64,000 bases of DNA, taken from assembly GCA_964035795.1 (NCBI GenBank), contig OZ038327.1, positions 7,027,225 to 7,091,224 of the forward strand, written 5' to 3'. The translations under genes and the position numbers were made by a program. Origin of the DNA: Pterobdella sp. o SKG-2022 (lineage: Eukaryota > Annelida > Clitellata > Hirudinida > Piscicolidae). The notes below the pieces were generated by a model. The model saw only the letters and a program-made list of their open reading frames with translations. It did no database searches and was not told the origin of the DNA. This document shows, one piece after another, positions 30,662-49,485 of this stretch (position 1 is the first letter of the stretch; each line of letters starts with the position of its first letter).

Positions 30662-33240
30662 ACTTACTTACTTAGAGCAGCAGACTATTATATCGAGAAA
30701 TAGTTGCCACCACGACGCCAGCCCAAAAACTCCTGTCTCTCATTGCTCCAGGCAGATCTTCCTTTTCCATACCACAGTCTCTAGCCAGTCTGTCAACAAA
30801 TGTCATTGTCGGTCTTCTTCTACTGACACTACCATGTCTTGGTTGTCTGAGTACTAGATCTACAACGACTTCGTCGCTCCTTCTGAAGCAGTGTCTAGCA
30901 AACCTCAAACGTCTCTGTCTGATCACGTCTGAGATTTTTGGCAGTCCCGAGTAAAGCACTGTATTGGAGACATGTTCTTTCCAGCTAATTCTTAAGGTCA
31001 CTCGAAGCAGTCTCGTATAACATCCGTCTAGTTTTTTCTCGAGGCTGTTTGTTAGGGTCCAAGTTTCACACCTGTATAGTAGGATTGCTTCTACAGTCGC
31101 CTTGAAAACTCTTATTTTGAACTGCCGTTGTAGACTTGAGTTCCATATTCGTGATAGTTTGTTTGACTTTTTCCACGCTAACGCCTTTCAGATGCCCACG
31201 TTTTTCTCCGTTGAACCTATCCAGGATCCCAGGTACTTATAATCATCAAGGCATTCGATGTTACTGCCCTCTGCTGTAGTGGTTTTTGGTACTGCTTTTT
31301 AATCGAGTGATAGAAATTTAGCTTACTCCTCGTTAATGTGAAGTCCAACTTTCTTTGCTACTTTTTCTAATTCATTGAAAAATGTCTGCGCTTGATTTAC
31401 CTCATTTGACATGAGAACAATGTCATCCGCAAAGTCGCAATCAGTTACTACAGATGGTTTAATTTTTCTACTCTGCCTTTTCAGAAGAGTGAACCAAAAT
31501 TCCTCCTCATTAATGGTAATAGCTCTTCTTAACACAGTCCAAAACAATCACAAACAAATATGATGCTAGCGTATCATCTTGTAGAACACCAGCCTGAATA
31601 CCGAAGCTTCTCGTTTCCCCGTCCGGTGATAGAACTTTAGCTTGAGTGTCTCTATACATGTTTCTGATTGCAGTCACAAGAAGATCAAGAATTCCATATG
31701 TTTGTAGTCTTTCAAAAACCTTGCCTTTGTGAACTGTGTCAAAGGCTTTTTAGAAGTCAATAAAAGTGAAAAGGGCGGGTAGATTTGTCTTTTTCACACC
31801 TTCCAAGAGTAGTCTTAGAGCAAGAATATGACTTGTAGATCTATTATTGCAAAATCCGTTTTGATTAATGCGTAACTTGTGATCGATTCCGGATTTTATT
31901 CGATTCAGAATCATCTTATTATACGCTTTAGCCACAACCCAACTTAAACTTATACCACGATAGCTGCTAACAGATCTCAGATCATCACTTTTTGAATGAG
32001 GATAATATTCAGCATTGACCATTGACGTGGTATGTCTTGTTGAACTAGCACAGTGTTGCAGATATCCAGAATTATGTCATCAAATTTGTAATGCTTAAGT
32101 ATTTCGGACTTAATCCCATCTTCACCGCAGGCCTTTCGCTAACTAGAGATTTCACCTTTTCGTACCCATCCATACTGAACGCATCACCTCTAATCTCGAC
32201 ATCGTTAAATATTGGAGAAATTTCTTCCGACTCATCTTCAATTGTGGCTTCGTTTCCAAGCAAGTTTTTAAAATGTTGAAACCAGTTTTCGATTCCTTTT
32301 GTAGCTGTTGCTCCATTTATTTGACCCTCCTTGCTAGTAATCCTTCCATTAATTTTATTAATCAGTTTCCAACTTTTACGATGTTTGCCGATCATATTTG
32401 ACATTTTTATTACCTTTATATTTTCGGACAGATCTTCTTCAGTCACAATATTGTAAACCTTTTCAAGTTCCATCTCAGCATGCTCGTAGCCTAATCGATT
32501 ATATTCATTTGTGTTTACACAATACAAGTTGAATGCTGCTTTTGTCTTTTGCCTAGCGTTAACTACACGTTGGTCACAAGAGGCTCGATTGGACGTTTTT
32601 CTTGCAGCAGTAGGTAACATTTTTTGAGTGGCATAATTATTTGATTCAATAAATTTCTGATACTTCTCGGTGTTGGATTTGTCTAACTCTTATAGAAGAT
32701 CAAACTCATTTATAACTTCTACTGAATAGGCTTGTTGCAACGTAGGGTTATTTTTGAATATTTCCCAATCGTACTTCTTGCTCTTCAGCTTCTCTAGGTT
32801 TTTTCTGAGACTAAGTCTAATTTCAGCAGTAACAATACGATGGTCAGACCCAATATTTGAGAAACTGTTATACGTTTCAACATTTTTTACATTATTTCTC
32901 CATTTCTTGCTAACAAGAATGAAGTCAATCTGGCTTTTTGCATTTCCCGGTCTTAGAAAAGTCCATTGTTTTCCGCTTCTCTTGCGAAACCTTGTGTTAG
33001 TTATCTCTAAATGCTTTTCCATGGCCAGATCTAAAAGAATTTTACCATTTCTATTGGTTTTCTCATGATAACTATACTGAATATCTTCTTTTCCTACCTG
33101 CGCATTAAAATCTCCTGGGATGATTAACACATTATGCACCGGGACGGACCTAATAGCCCTCTTCAAATTGTCATAATGTCTTTCAGAAACTTCCTCGACT
33201 AACATGTTTGTCGGAAAATACGTTACTATAATGTCTCTAA
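30662..33240 (-). mobile_element. LINE family B, longest copy, pseudogenised
   Basis: Minus strand from about 33236: endonuclease with VTYFPTN, IIPGDFNAQVGKED, FRKRSGKQWTFLRPG and the catalytic SDHRIVTAEI (to about 32830). An in-frame TAA sits at 32689. The linker has ENIKVIKMSNMIGKHRKSWK. The palm has SSYRGISLSWVVAKAYNKMI, INQNGFCNNRSTSHILALRL and FADDIVLMS (about 31430-31404), then a thumb and the C-terminal FARHCFRR...VDRLARDCGM (to 30672). The N-terminal part of the endonuclease is missing. At least one frameshift separates linker and palm. Stops at 31325, 31301 and 31190 are shared with the 18.4-kb copy. The 3' tail is TAAG repeated. Confidence 0.9.
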
Positions 33241-34715
33241 AAGTTATTGAGTCATAATATTAAATTATGAAACTATAATTACATCATACTCTTTTAATCG
33301 TGAAAAATAATTATCTCATAATATTCATTTATGGCTAACCCATATTTAAATTTTTAAGAATATTATCAAATCATAATATGTTATCATAAATACAGCACCA
33401 AGGTTCTCATAATTTTAAAAAAGTCTTTTACTAATTTTTAAAAACCATCGTGTTATTTCACTTTTTTAATTCTATTTTCGAGACCTTAATATTTTTTGAG
33501 ATTATATTCAAGTAATAGAATCATTTATGACACAACTTTCAGGAATGGCAGCCAACCTTGGTACGTATCTCACCTTCCTCACCCCGAACAACCCCCCAAA
33601 CACCATTCTTCAACTTTATTATTATTATTGTTATTATTCGTAGCAGAGGATCACTGGCAAGAGAAACTTATATATATTGACATTTCCAAAAAATCGCTGA
33701 TAAAAATTTTTTGAATCAAAAAATGATCTAAAAATTTGTTGAGTATGTTCAAAACAATGTTACGTCAGTTTTAAAAGTGGATCGAGGTTCAAATATTATG
33801 GAAAACTATTAATAAATATCAAGTTCCAAATATGATGGAAGAACTCCAGTGTAGTATTGGCTGTTTGTGATGACGTCACAGATCAGATGAGGATTGTTAT
33901 GAACATTAGCTTTGAATGTAGTCTGATCATCATCAGCAGGTCCTATTTATGTTTTATTATGTCTGAATAAATAATTAATTCCAATAATTTGACATCGTAT
34001 GCATTTTTTATTTCGATAACTGTCAATTTTATTCGTCAAGAGGCTTTCCACAAATGCAATATATTTTTGAGAAGTATCAATTTGTGCTTTTTAAACTCTC
34101 GATGAGTAAGAACCTGGCTTCCTGGTAAGAGAAGATGAAGTACCCGAAGTCTGTTGAGGGAGTGTGCGAAGGACCATAGTAAGAAACAAACCAAGTTGGT
34201 TGGAGTTCAACAGTGGTACCAAATTCTCGTGAATTTGGATAAGAAAGCTAGATTTTCAATGGTTGCTATGGAAATATTTGAAACAGAATGGTTGTCAAGT
34301 GGTATTGTGTAGTTGATCGGAAAGATATGCTCAGACGAGTACTGAGTTGATCGGAGAGATATGCTCAGACTTTGTCAGCCCTTGTTATATGAGGGATGCT
34401 GAAACTGATATTTTTTCAAAGCTAAAATGTTCAGAAAATTTAAAACTCAGTATTTGGTAGGCTGGTGTTTGTTCACCTTGTGTGATGGCACGATGGTGGT
34501 TTTGAATTTACGATGGTGCCAAACTGAGAGAGTTTGTTGGATGAGCAATCTAAAAACAACAAAAAATTTTATTCAAAAATTTAAAAAATTCATAATTTAA
34601 GTTCGGAAATTCAATATTTTAAGTTCGACAACAACAAAGTTCATCAAGCCGGTACCAACCTTTGAAGGTGCTTCACAACCACCCAGACACTACGTCTTAA
34701 CTAAAGCAAAATGCT
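33241..34715. other. AT-rich stretch; weak candidate minus-strand exons near 34.1-34.7 kb
   Basis: No recognised gene. On the minus strand three phase-compatible pieces could be exons: about 34703-34663 (SVWVVVKHLQ), 34547-34478 (IQQTLSVWHHRKFKTTIVPS) and 34164-34105 (TSGTSSSLTRKPGSYSSRV, stop). They have AG/GT borders but no known motif, and I give them little weight. 33241-33420 is rich in CATAATAT and TCATAATA segments resembling short imperfect palindromes. Confidence 0.25.
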
Positions 34716-34762
34716 CATTGGCTGTGAAATTGAGTGACGTCATCGAAAGGTGCATATATAAG
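34716..34762 (+). promoter_or_regulatory. Core-promoter-like cluster: CCAAT box, CRE, TATA
   Basis: Within 47 bp lie ATTGG (inverted CCAAT, 34716), the palindromic cAMP-response element TGACGTCA (34735-34742) and TATATAAGG (34753-34761), in order and spacing typical of an RNA polymerase II core promoter reading right. No convincing downstream gene is seen; a 41-codon stretch at 34939-35061 followed by GTATCC is possible. The CRE is symmetrical, so use in the other direction is possible. Confidence 0.4.
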
Positions 34763-35150
34763 GAGGTGAGTGATGGGGTGAGGAAGGACACAAAGCTGCT
34801 TTGCACCTACCACATCACCCATAGACTAACTGGTCTACTTGTATTACTATTATGCATATGTAACGAAGCTTTTAAAATGTATGTATCTAAAAAGTCATCT
34901 ATAAATAGACATGATTAAATATTCATAAGCACAAATCAATGCCACTGGTCTTGACTCAGCAGCCAATCAGAGCGTACTCCAACTTGGGTTCATGGACAGC
35001 TTTCATTTTGATGTTTAATCGAACCTTGTTTGTTTGTATCGGTCGCCATAGTGATGTGAAGGTATCCTTTCTCATCTTGAACACCTGTATTGAATATCAA
35101 TTTTCACCTGTATTACAATTTTATACCTTTATGTTACCTGTATTGATTTT
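34763..35150. other. No gene seen
   Basis: Short stretch between the promoter-like cluster and the downstream end of the next minus-strand gene. A plus-strand exon-like frame begins at 34939 but has no recognised domain. Confidence 0.35.
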
Positions 35151-40144
<4,994 letters not shown>

Positions 40145-40268
40145 AATGCTGTTTTGATGATGTTTATGTGTTCCAAATAGTTTGTATGACCTCTTAAGCA
40201 GTAGTTGAAGTTATTTTTTACAAACTATTATTTATAACATTGAGGCAGTTTATTTGCTCAACAAACTG

Positions 40269-40305
40269 TGTGCCTTCTATCAATCTGCTGTGAGAGTCTA
40301 TATAT
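40269..40305 (-). promoter_or_regulatory. Putative TATA promoter of the 40144 gene
   Basis: Reading left from 40310 the minus strand has CCATATATAGACTCTC (TATA at 40305-40299). A start site would be expected near 40270, giving a 5' UTR of about 125 nt before the ATG at 40144. This is position-based inference. Confidence 0.4.
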
Positions 40306-40310
40306 GGTGA

Positions 40311-41039
40311 GTGTGTGTGTGTGTGTGTGTTTTTAACTTTCCATTTAAATACAATAAAATTAATAAACTGTTTCAAGAAAAAGAATTAGAATAAAGTACA
40401 TTCAGTTACTTCAACTAATAAAAACCATAATCAGAAAATAGGAGAAGGAGGAAGAGGAACAGGAGAACGAGGAGGAAGAAGAACAGAAGAAGGAGGAGAA
40501 GGAAGAGGAACAGAAGAAGGAGGAGAAGGAAGAGGAGAAGGAGGAAAAGAGAAACAGGAGAAGAAAGAGGAGGAGGAGGAAGAGGATGTTATCGACCAGA
40601 TTAATATATTATTCATCATAGGGCTTCTGCCCAAACTAAAATGACAATAAAAACCATTTGTATAATAATAATAAAAATAGTAATACTAATAATAATAATT
40701 ATTATTATTATTATCATTAATCTTATTATTATTACTATTATGAGCGATATTTTCCAATTGATCAGGTGACACATGTTTCGACCTCACTGTTTTATTATTC
40801 TCATTATTTTTTTTCTTATTAATTTTTTTTATTTTTTTCGCGTTGCGATGATTCATGAGAAACTAATAAGGTCCTTACAGAGAAATTTTTCTAAAAATAA
40901 CTAACTTCTTTTCAAACGAATAAGAGCCATTTAAATGGCGTGGTAAGACTAATGCCAATCTTTTCAACTTCCTTTCAGTCCAAACCACCCTTCCCACCAC
41001 AACCATCTAATGCTTAATTTGGGGTCTTGTCATTTTGTT
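40311..41039. other. Intergenic stretch with a GGA/GAA purine tract
   Basis: No gene seen. 40311-40330 is a short GT run. 40436-40585 is a purine tract of GGAGGA, GAGGAA and AGAAGA units. 40670-40740 is AATAAT/ATTATT-rich and partly self-complementary. A 67-codon Pro/Ser frame on the minus strand is just the purine tract read backwards. Confidence 0.5.
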
Positions 41040-41175
41040 GACAGTATAGCTCAGCTAGTAAAGCATTAGACTATTAATCTGAAGTTACCAAGTTCGATTC
41101 CATCTTATACAACTAGAACCTGCTTCAGTGTCTTTGCACTACATTGAACTCATAGCAACGGCATGGTAGTACAAC
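41040..41175 (+). mobile_element. tRNA-derived SINE, diverged copy
   Basis: It has a tRNA-like head with TATAGCTCAGCTAGTAAAGC (A box), AGACTATTAATCTGAAGTTA (anticodon arm) and AAGTTCGATTCC (B box), then a tail with GCTTCAGTGTCTTTGCACTA comparable to the tails of the 13.3- and 18.1-kb copies. Confidence 0.72.
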
Positions 41176-41918
41176 TAAGAGATATTAAAATCAAAAAACA
41201 AAGTAACTATTTATTTTAATTATCACTTGATAATGTAAGCTAGTCTTACCAAAAGCTTCGTGCCTTTTTTAAATAAATACTTGTGTTTGTCGATTTCACT
41301 ATTTGATTTGGGCCCTTATATTTCATCAAATAAGTGACATACCGTTTACCAAGCTGATCCACCCACTTCTGCTGCAAGACCTTTTCAGCACTAGACCACC
41401 TCAGCTGCAAGTTGGCATTCAGACCGGGTTTGGGTGGTGCGAAATGTCAGTACATAAAATTGTATAATTATGTATAATATCATTTAGAAGCACTAACTTC
41501 ACTTTCTGTCGAGTTTCACAACCTGCATCAGCTTTTATGAGAAGGGAAAAATAACTTCCTCTCCAACAAGCATTCTCATTCACTTGGAGCAAAGGTGGAA
41601 AAACTCGTATTGGTTTTCACAAGCACAGTGGAAATAGCAAATATGCTTGTTGGGGTTTGTTAGGAGAGCATATGATAACTGATGGTTGGTGTGGATCTTG
41701 GGGTCTCACCCGTGAAGTATGTTGGCAAGATGATTTATATTTCAAAAAGAATTTTATATTGTTTTTAAAAATATAAAATCAAAATTATTTATTGAAAATG
41801 CCTGCAATGTTGATGAAGTGATCATTGATTACAAGATCAACTAAAATTTGCTGAAATAAAAACCCAAAACAAAAATCATAGATTCAAACCCAACAAAACA
41901 TTGAAACAAAAACTGCAT
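41176..41918. other. No supported gene; one short coding-like frame
   Basis: Mostly AT-rich. Plus-strand 41555-41760 is open for about 65 codons and reads FTWSKGGKTRIGFHKHSGNS and EHMITDGWCGSWGLTREVCW, which looks more protein-like than chance and could be a remnant of a transposon or host exon. I do not recognise it. Confidence 0.3.
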
Positions 41919-42125
41919 ATGTTGCAATAGTGACTGTTGTTGTCAAATGTTGCAATAGTGACTGTTGTTGTCAAATGTTGCAATAGTGACTGTTGTTGTC
42001 AAATGTTGCAATAGTGACTGTTGTTGTCGAATTTTGCAATAGTGACTGTTGTTGTCAAATGTTGCAATAGTGACTGTTGTTGTCGAATTTTGCAATAGTG
42101 ACTGTTGTTGTCGAATGTTGCAGCA
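41919..42125. repeat. 28-bp minisatellite, about 7 copies
   Basis: Unit GTTGCAATAGTGACTGTTGT plus TGTCAAAT, with a TCGAATTT variant in three copies. No coding role apparent. Confidence 0.9.
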
Positions 42126-42189
42126 AAATAATCAAGCCACATTATGTTGGTCACCTTAAACATTAGCCATCCATCTAACCACCCACCTA

Positions 42190-42330
42190 TCCAACCATCC
42201 GACCACACCTTCATCAACCCTCAAACAAATTGACCACACCCTCATTACCCCTCGAACAAAATGACCACACCCTCATCACCCCTCGAACAAATTGACCACA
42301 CCCCCATCACCCCTCGAACAAATTGACCAC
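42190..42330. repeat. About 31-bp minisatellite, 4-5 copies
   Basis: Unit close to AAATTGACCACACCCTCATC plus ACCCCTCGAAC. It overlaps the last codons of the UBZ-like gene: the stop at 42307-42309 and the final residues NLFEG come from one repeat unit, so the repeat may have spread from the end of the coding sequence. Confidence 0.8.
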
Positions 42331-44538
42331 AGCACACACAGATAAGACATGTTGCCTCATAGTCTCATCGTCCACCCTCTCATTACAATACGGACACGTC
42401 ATCATAGTATCATTTTTTTCTTCATTATTGTTTTCAGTATTTGTTTTTTTGTTCATATCATTTTTTTTCATATTTTTTTTATTATTGTTATTGTTTATTA
42501 TATTGCTATTATTCATATTATTGGCGGAACTTGTTCCATTATTTTCCTTGTTGCTCAGCCAATCACCACCATCCTCGCCATCATGATTATTATTATTATT
42601 ATCTTGAATGAAGTTGCATCTGAAAGGTTGAGATGTCTTGGTGGTGGGTGGAGACAGACTGGTGGGTGGAGACAGACTGGTGGGTGGTTGTAAGAGCAAC
42701 TATCAAATGGCTGTGTGCTCATCATTCATCAATTCTTCATGATTGGTGCACACATCATCAACTATCACACACGTTCAACAAACAATACGAAACCATACCC
42801 TTAAATTCACCACACCATCAACATAAAACCTCCCTCGTCAACACCATGTCACACCATACCATACCACACCCCACCACATCACCATACAACACCACATCAC
42901 ACCACACCACACTACATCACACCACATCACATCACCACACCATACCACACTACATCACACCACACCACACCACACAACATTACACCACATCACATCCCAT
43001 CACACCACATCACACTCACCTATACATAAATGATTGAGGATCATCATCAGGCATGCTGTATAAGAAGGGCTCCATTGACTGTCTTATGTGGCATATCATG
43101 TTCAAGCCTACTTCTGGAGGAGGAGGAGGAGGAGGAGGAGGAGGAGGAGGAGGAGGAGGAGGAGGAGGAGGAGGAGGAGGAGGAGGAGAAGGAGGAGGAG
43201 GAGGAGGAGGAGGAGGAGGAGGAGGAGGAGGAGGAGGAGGAGGAGGAGGAGGAGGAAGAAAAAAATAGAAAACGTTAAAAAGGAAATGTAAATGTAGTTT
43301 TAAAGAAGGAATGAAAAAAAAGGAAGAATGGAATAAAAGTGGCATGATGAAAACACTTGTGGTGAAATGGCCATATGACTGCATTCCAATCATCATGCAG
43401 CCACAAAAAAATGTTTAAAAACACTTTTGAAACTCAATTATGATACGAAACTTATCGTCAACAAAATTGGAAGTTGGCTTTGTTGACGAAAATTTTTGTA
43501 TCTTATTCAAATTATTAGCGTTTCCATAGCGTTTATGATCTCATGATGTTACAATATACCATAATATTAGGGCAACCTACAACCTCACCCACCCACCTTT
43601 GAACGCCTCCGACCAGCTCTCCTTCATGCCCCCACCCATGCTACCACCACCATGTTTGTTATTGTCATTATTCTTATGATCACTGTTTCTATGATTGTTA
43701 TTATTGAGATGTCCCCTGTATTTGATATTGTTGTTATAAAGATTATTCACTTTGAAACCCTCACCAAATTTATTCTTGTACATGTAGTTTCTATTATTAT
43801 TATTATTAAAAAAATCATAATCATCACACGAGATGTTTTCGAAATGTTTGCAGCTGGCAGCCTCCGTCTGTGAGGCACTATCTTTGCGAACTATTTCCGT
43901 TTGAGTTGATTTGTGATCTTTGTGATTCAACATGGCGGACGTATGAGAGATAGAAAAATCATGAATTTCAATCAATTCTTCACCAACAACCTCACCATCG
44001 TTTTCATCCTCAATCTTTCTTCTACCAGCATCATCATCCTCATCATCATCATCATTGTCACTCTCTCTTATCACAACGTACTCTGTGCTTGAAGTCAAAG
44101 AACTCTCATTATCAACATTTTTGTTGTTATCAACATTCTGAGAATGATCATCAACATTCTGATGATTGTTATCATCCCCATCAAAACCCATCTGCTCATA
44201 CCTCCACTGACAAGAGATGTAATCATCATCTACGTACTCACCATCATCATCATAACCTCTGACATCCTCATTTGATAAGGCAACGTTATGACAATCATCC
44301 TCATCCTCATCATCATCAATGTTTTTTGTGACGTCATCATTGTCATGCAGATCAACCAAGCAAGCATTGGAAGCAAACTTTTGAATCCTGTTTTCATTCA
44401 GCTGTTGCAGCAGCTTGCGTTGCTTGCTTAACTGCTTTCTTAGCTGCTTGTTCTTTTTGGCTAGCTCTGCTATCTTTAGCTGTTGGGTGGGTTGATTGAG
44501 TGATGTATGATTGGATGGCTGAGAACTTTTGAATATAT
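42307..44538 (-). CDS. Coiled-coil protein with LC8-like motifs and C-terminal UBZ4-like zinc finger (partial)
   Basis: Exons: 44538-43597, 43113-43020 and 42619-42307 (stop). Phases match (1, 2), giving about 449 residues; the 5' end is missing. Order: a heptad-rich coil (LKIAELAKKNKQLRKQLSKQ), acidic Asp/Asn-rich segments, EYVVIRES, tandem HKSTQTEIV and KDSASQTEA (43920-43861; both fit the dynein light chain LC8 TQT motif), Asn/Gly-rich sequence, WSEAFKEVGLNMICHIRQSM across the first junction, and at the C-terminus MTCPYCNERVDDETMRQHVL with SVC. The spacing C-x2-C-x11-H-x4-C resembles UBZ4-type ubiquitin-binding fingers. A role as a ubiquitin- or motor-linked adaptor is inference. The first intron's 3' end is a CCT array. 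A possible upstream exon is listed at 44775-44690. Confidence 0.65.
42820..43019. repeat. CACCACAT-type minisatellite (intron)
   Basis: Irregular CACCACATCACA/CATACCACAC repeats. In the gene's sense this is GTGAGTGTGATGTGGTGTG, beginning exactly at the splice donor at 43019. Confidence 0.85.
43115..43257. repeat. (GGA)n microsatellite, about 46 units
   Basis: Almost perfect GGA run. In the minus-strand gene it is (CCT)n and directly precedes the acceptor CCTCCAG at 43114, so it serves as the polypyrimidine tract in the proposed model. Poly-Glu, Gly, Arg and Pro frames across it are artefacts. Confidence 0.97.
43440..43510. repeat. Short foldback element (intron)
   Basis: GATACGAAACTTATCGTCAA on the left and TTGACGAAAATTTTTGTATC on the right are imperfect inverted copies around a 22-bp loop. 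The right arm resembles the right arm of the 14.3-kb foldback (TTAACGAAAAGCTTTGTACT), suggesting one family. Confidence 0.65.
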
Positions 44539-44652
44539 CTGTATAGTGTATATAAGCGACAAGAAACTATCATGAATCTGCACACACACACTTTCCTTCC
44601 TGCCTTTGGTGCATTTATACATCATAAGGCGGGTGCACTAAACTGCAGGTTT

Positions 44653-44682
44653 ATCTACACACACACACACACACACACACAT
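44653..44682. repeat. (CA)n microsatellite
   Basis: About 14 CA units between the candidate exon at 44690-44775 and the coiled-coil exon. Confidence 0.9.
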
Positions 44683-44689
44683 CCTTGTT

Positions 44690-44775
44690 ATTGATGATAG
44701 AGGTCATATGCATGACAACATGGGAGGTCTTCCTGATCACCACTATATCACCATCTTCCTCCTCCATCTCCACAT
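44690..44775 (-). CDS. Candidate upstream exon of the coiled-coil/UBZ-like gene
   Basis: After the acceptor-like CATACCACACCAG the minus strand reads DEYVEMEEEDGDIVVIRKTS and then HVVMHMTSIINNK. The wording EYV-x-IR resembles EYVVIRES in the next exon. The donor is not clear: none with the phase needed by the exon at 44538 is strong. Treat as a probable but unproven exon. Confidence 0.4.
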
Positions 44776-44782
44776 ACTCATC

Positions 44783-47155
<2,373 letters not shown>

Positions 47156-47159
47156 TTTA

Positions 47160-49485
47160 TTTGATTTGTCCTCTAAAAAGTCCGACCCTGATCTCTGCGC
47201 GATGGGGGATGGTAACGGGTTTGTGTCAGAGCTATGCCGTCGAGAACTTGTGTTCCTGGTAGAACCTCCCAAGGCGGACAGGTCTGACACTGGCAGTGAA
47301 AGGCTGCGACCAGGCTAACATGGGACAATGGTACAAAACTTTCCTGCTTCCGCTTCGGCGTCTGTGGAAAGTCTACGGCAAGCTGAAAATATTTCCTTCT
47401 TGTTGTTTTGCAAGCAGTTCATGGAAGAACAGAAAGTTCGAGATGTGCTACTCTGAGGATAAAAGCACCTGCAGGTAGTCTTGGCGAGCACTAGTTAGTA
47501 TAGCAACTGCAAAGCCAAATGAAGAAGAATGACCGCAGCACTAGGGTTGAAGCCTCTAACTCATGACCTGTTTCTGTATAAGTATGTTCATTACTGAACT
47601 CGAATGATGATATGCTCCCAAATCCTTTTGGAAGGAGTACATCTGATGGTAAATGCAGAACAGGTCGCCAGACTGTCGCAAAAGCCTAATTGTTGCGTTT
47701 CAGAACGTGAGAACATTGCGCAGTCAGGCTAAACAGGCAGAACTGTCCCATTTGATGAAAGCTAACGGTGTGGACATAATTGGCCTGGCTGATCACAAGA
47801 TTATGCATAGCGATTCCATCAACTACAAAGAGGTTAATGAATATCTACTCATGACCTCAAGTGCATGGCAAAAACCAAAATGTGCCAAATGGCGGGGTTG
47901 GACTCATGCTGAACAATAAGTTGAAGGATTGCATTACAAATATTAATGCTATCAGCCTTAGAATCCTCAGAGTAGACTTCATTGGAAATCCTGTAACTAC
48001 TCTCCTAGTTCATTATTCTTCTGTGGAGAGCAACAGTGAAGTAGATGAGCATTACAGCTTGCTGATTGACTCCAATCACAACATTGTTCTGGTAATAGGT
48101 GATTGCAACGCTCACATTGGAAATGAAGCAGCAAAATACACATATCACCAAAAAACGAATCATAATAGAGCACTTCTTATTAACTTATCTCAAGAAAACC
48201 ATTTGATGATAGCAAACACCTGTTTTCATAAAAAGTCCGAAAAACTATGGACCTACCTATCAGATATGGGAGAAACAAAATCGCAACTAGATTACATTTG
48301 CATTAACAAAAAGTAGAGGAATTCGATCAAGAATGTAGAAGCGTACAGTTCCTTTGCGAAGAGGAATCGGTCTGTCAGCTATGATGTCGAAAGTAGTGAA
48401 CAAGCTTATACTAAATCAAATGCAACCTCACCTAGACCCACTACTCAGAAACAACCAAAATGGATTTCGACACAAAAGAAACACCACAGCTCACATTCTA
48501 GCTCTTCGAAAAATAATTGAAGAAGCAAAAAGAAATAATCTGCCTGAAACCATAGTTTTTGTGGATTTCAGTAAAGCATTTGATAGCGTTCACAGAGCAA
48601 AAATGATGCAAATCCTCAAAGCATATAGAATTCCAAATGAACTTGTCAATGCCATACACAAACTATACAAGGGAACAAAAACTAAGGTACTTTCTTTTGA
48701 TGGTGAAACAATATTTTGAAAGTTTAGGAGGTGTTCTTCAAGGGGACACACTGGTCCCATATCTTTTCACCATTGTTATTGACTACATTATGAGCATGGC
48801 CATTGATGGTAAAGAAAAACTTGGTTTCATTCTTAGTCCAAAAAGAAGTCGTCGATATCCAGCGGAAGTAATAACTGATCTCGATTACGCTGACGATATC
48901 GCCCTCATATGTCACGAAATAGCTCAGGCTAAAAAGCTCATAAACCGAGTTGAAATTGAAGCTGCAAAAAATGGATTACACTTCAATGCCAAAAAAACCA
49001 AAATGATGAAGTTTAACGAGGAAAGCATCAATGACGTGAAATATATCAGTGGTGGTTCCATCGGAGAAGTTGCCAATTTCAAGTACTTAGGTGGTTGGAT
49101 GAAATGCTGTCAACACGATGTGAAAGCTAGGAAGGCGCAGGCATGGATGGCTTGTCACAAACTCAAAAAAATCTGGAAGTCATCAATAAGCGGAGAAATA
49201 AAAATCAGGTTTTTTTTGGCGACAGTCGAGGCTGTGTTGTTCTATAACTCTGAAACTTGGGCTCTTACTTCTGCTTTGACTAAATCACTAGATGGAGCTT
49301 ATTCTCAGAATGCTTAGAATGGTACTAAACATATCCTGGAAACAACACGTGACAAATGAAGAACTCTACGGTGATCTGCCATAATTGAGCTGTAAGATTA
49401 GGGAGCGTAGACTGAGACTTGCCGGTCATTGTGCTCGGCATCGAGAAGAGATAGCCTCGAAACTTGTTCTGTGGCAACCTTTGGC
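47160..49485 (+). mobile_element. LINE family B-related copy, nearly full length, nested in LINE A
   Basis: A 5' leader (GCDQANMGQWYKTFLLPLRR, 47311 onward) is followed by an endonuclease starting SLIVAFQNVRTLRSQAKQAE (about 47685) with VLVIGDCNAHIGNEA and KSEKLWTYL. The endonuclease's last part (the SDH region) and the linker are missing between about 48316 and 48350. The palm has LNQMQPHLDPLLRNNQNGFR, IVFVDFSKAFDSVHRAKMM, GGVLQGDTLVPYLFTIVIDY and YADDIALICHE (about 48886). The thumb has FKYLGGWMKCC and ETWALTSALTKSLDG, and the C-terminus RERRLRLAGHCARHREE. The 3' end is truncated at about 49485 where minus-strand LINE A begins. A single 226-codon open stretch (48637-49317) keeps the palm intact. 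Confidence 0.88.

Noticed and set aside
43030..43396. Poly-Glu, poly-Gly, poly-Arg and poly-Pro frames
   Set aside because: GGA microsatellite acting as intron; the real exon in this area is 43113-43020 on the minus strand.
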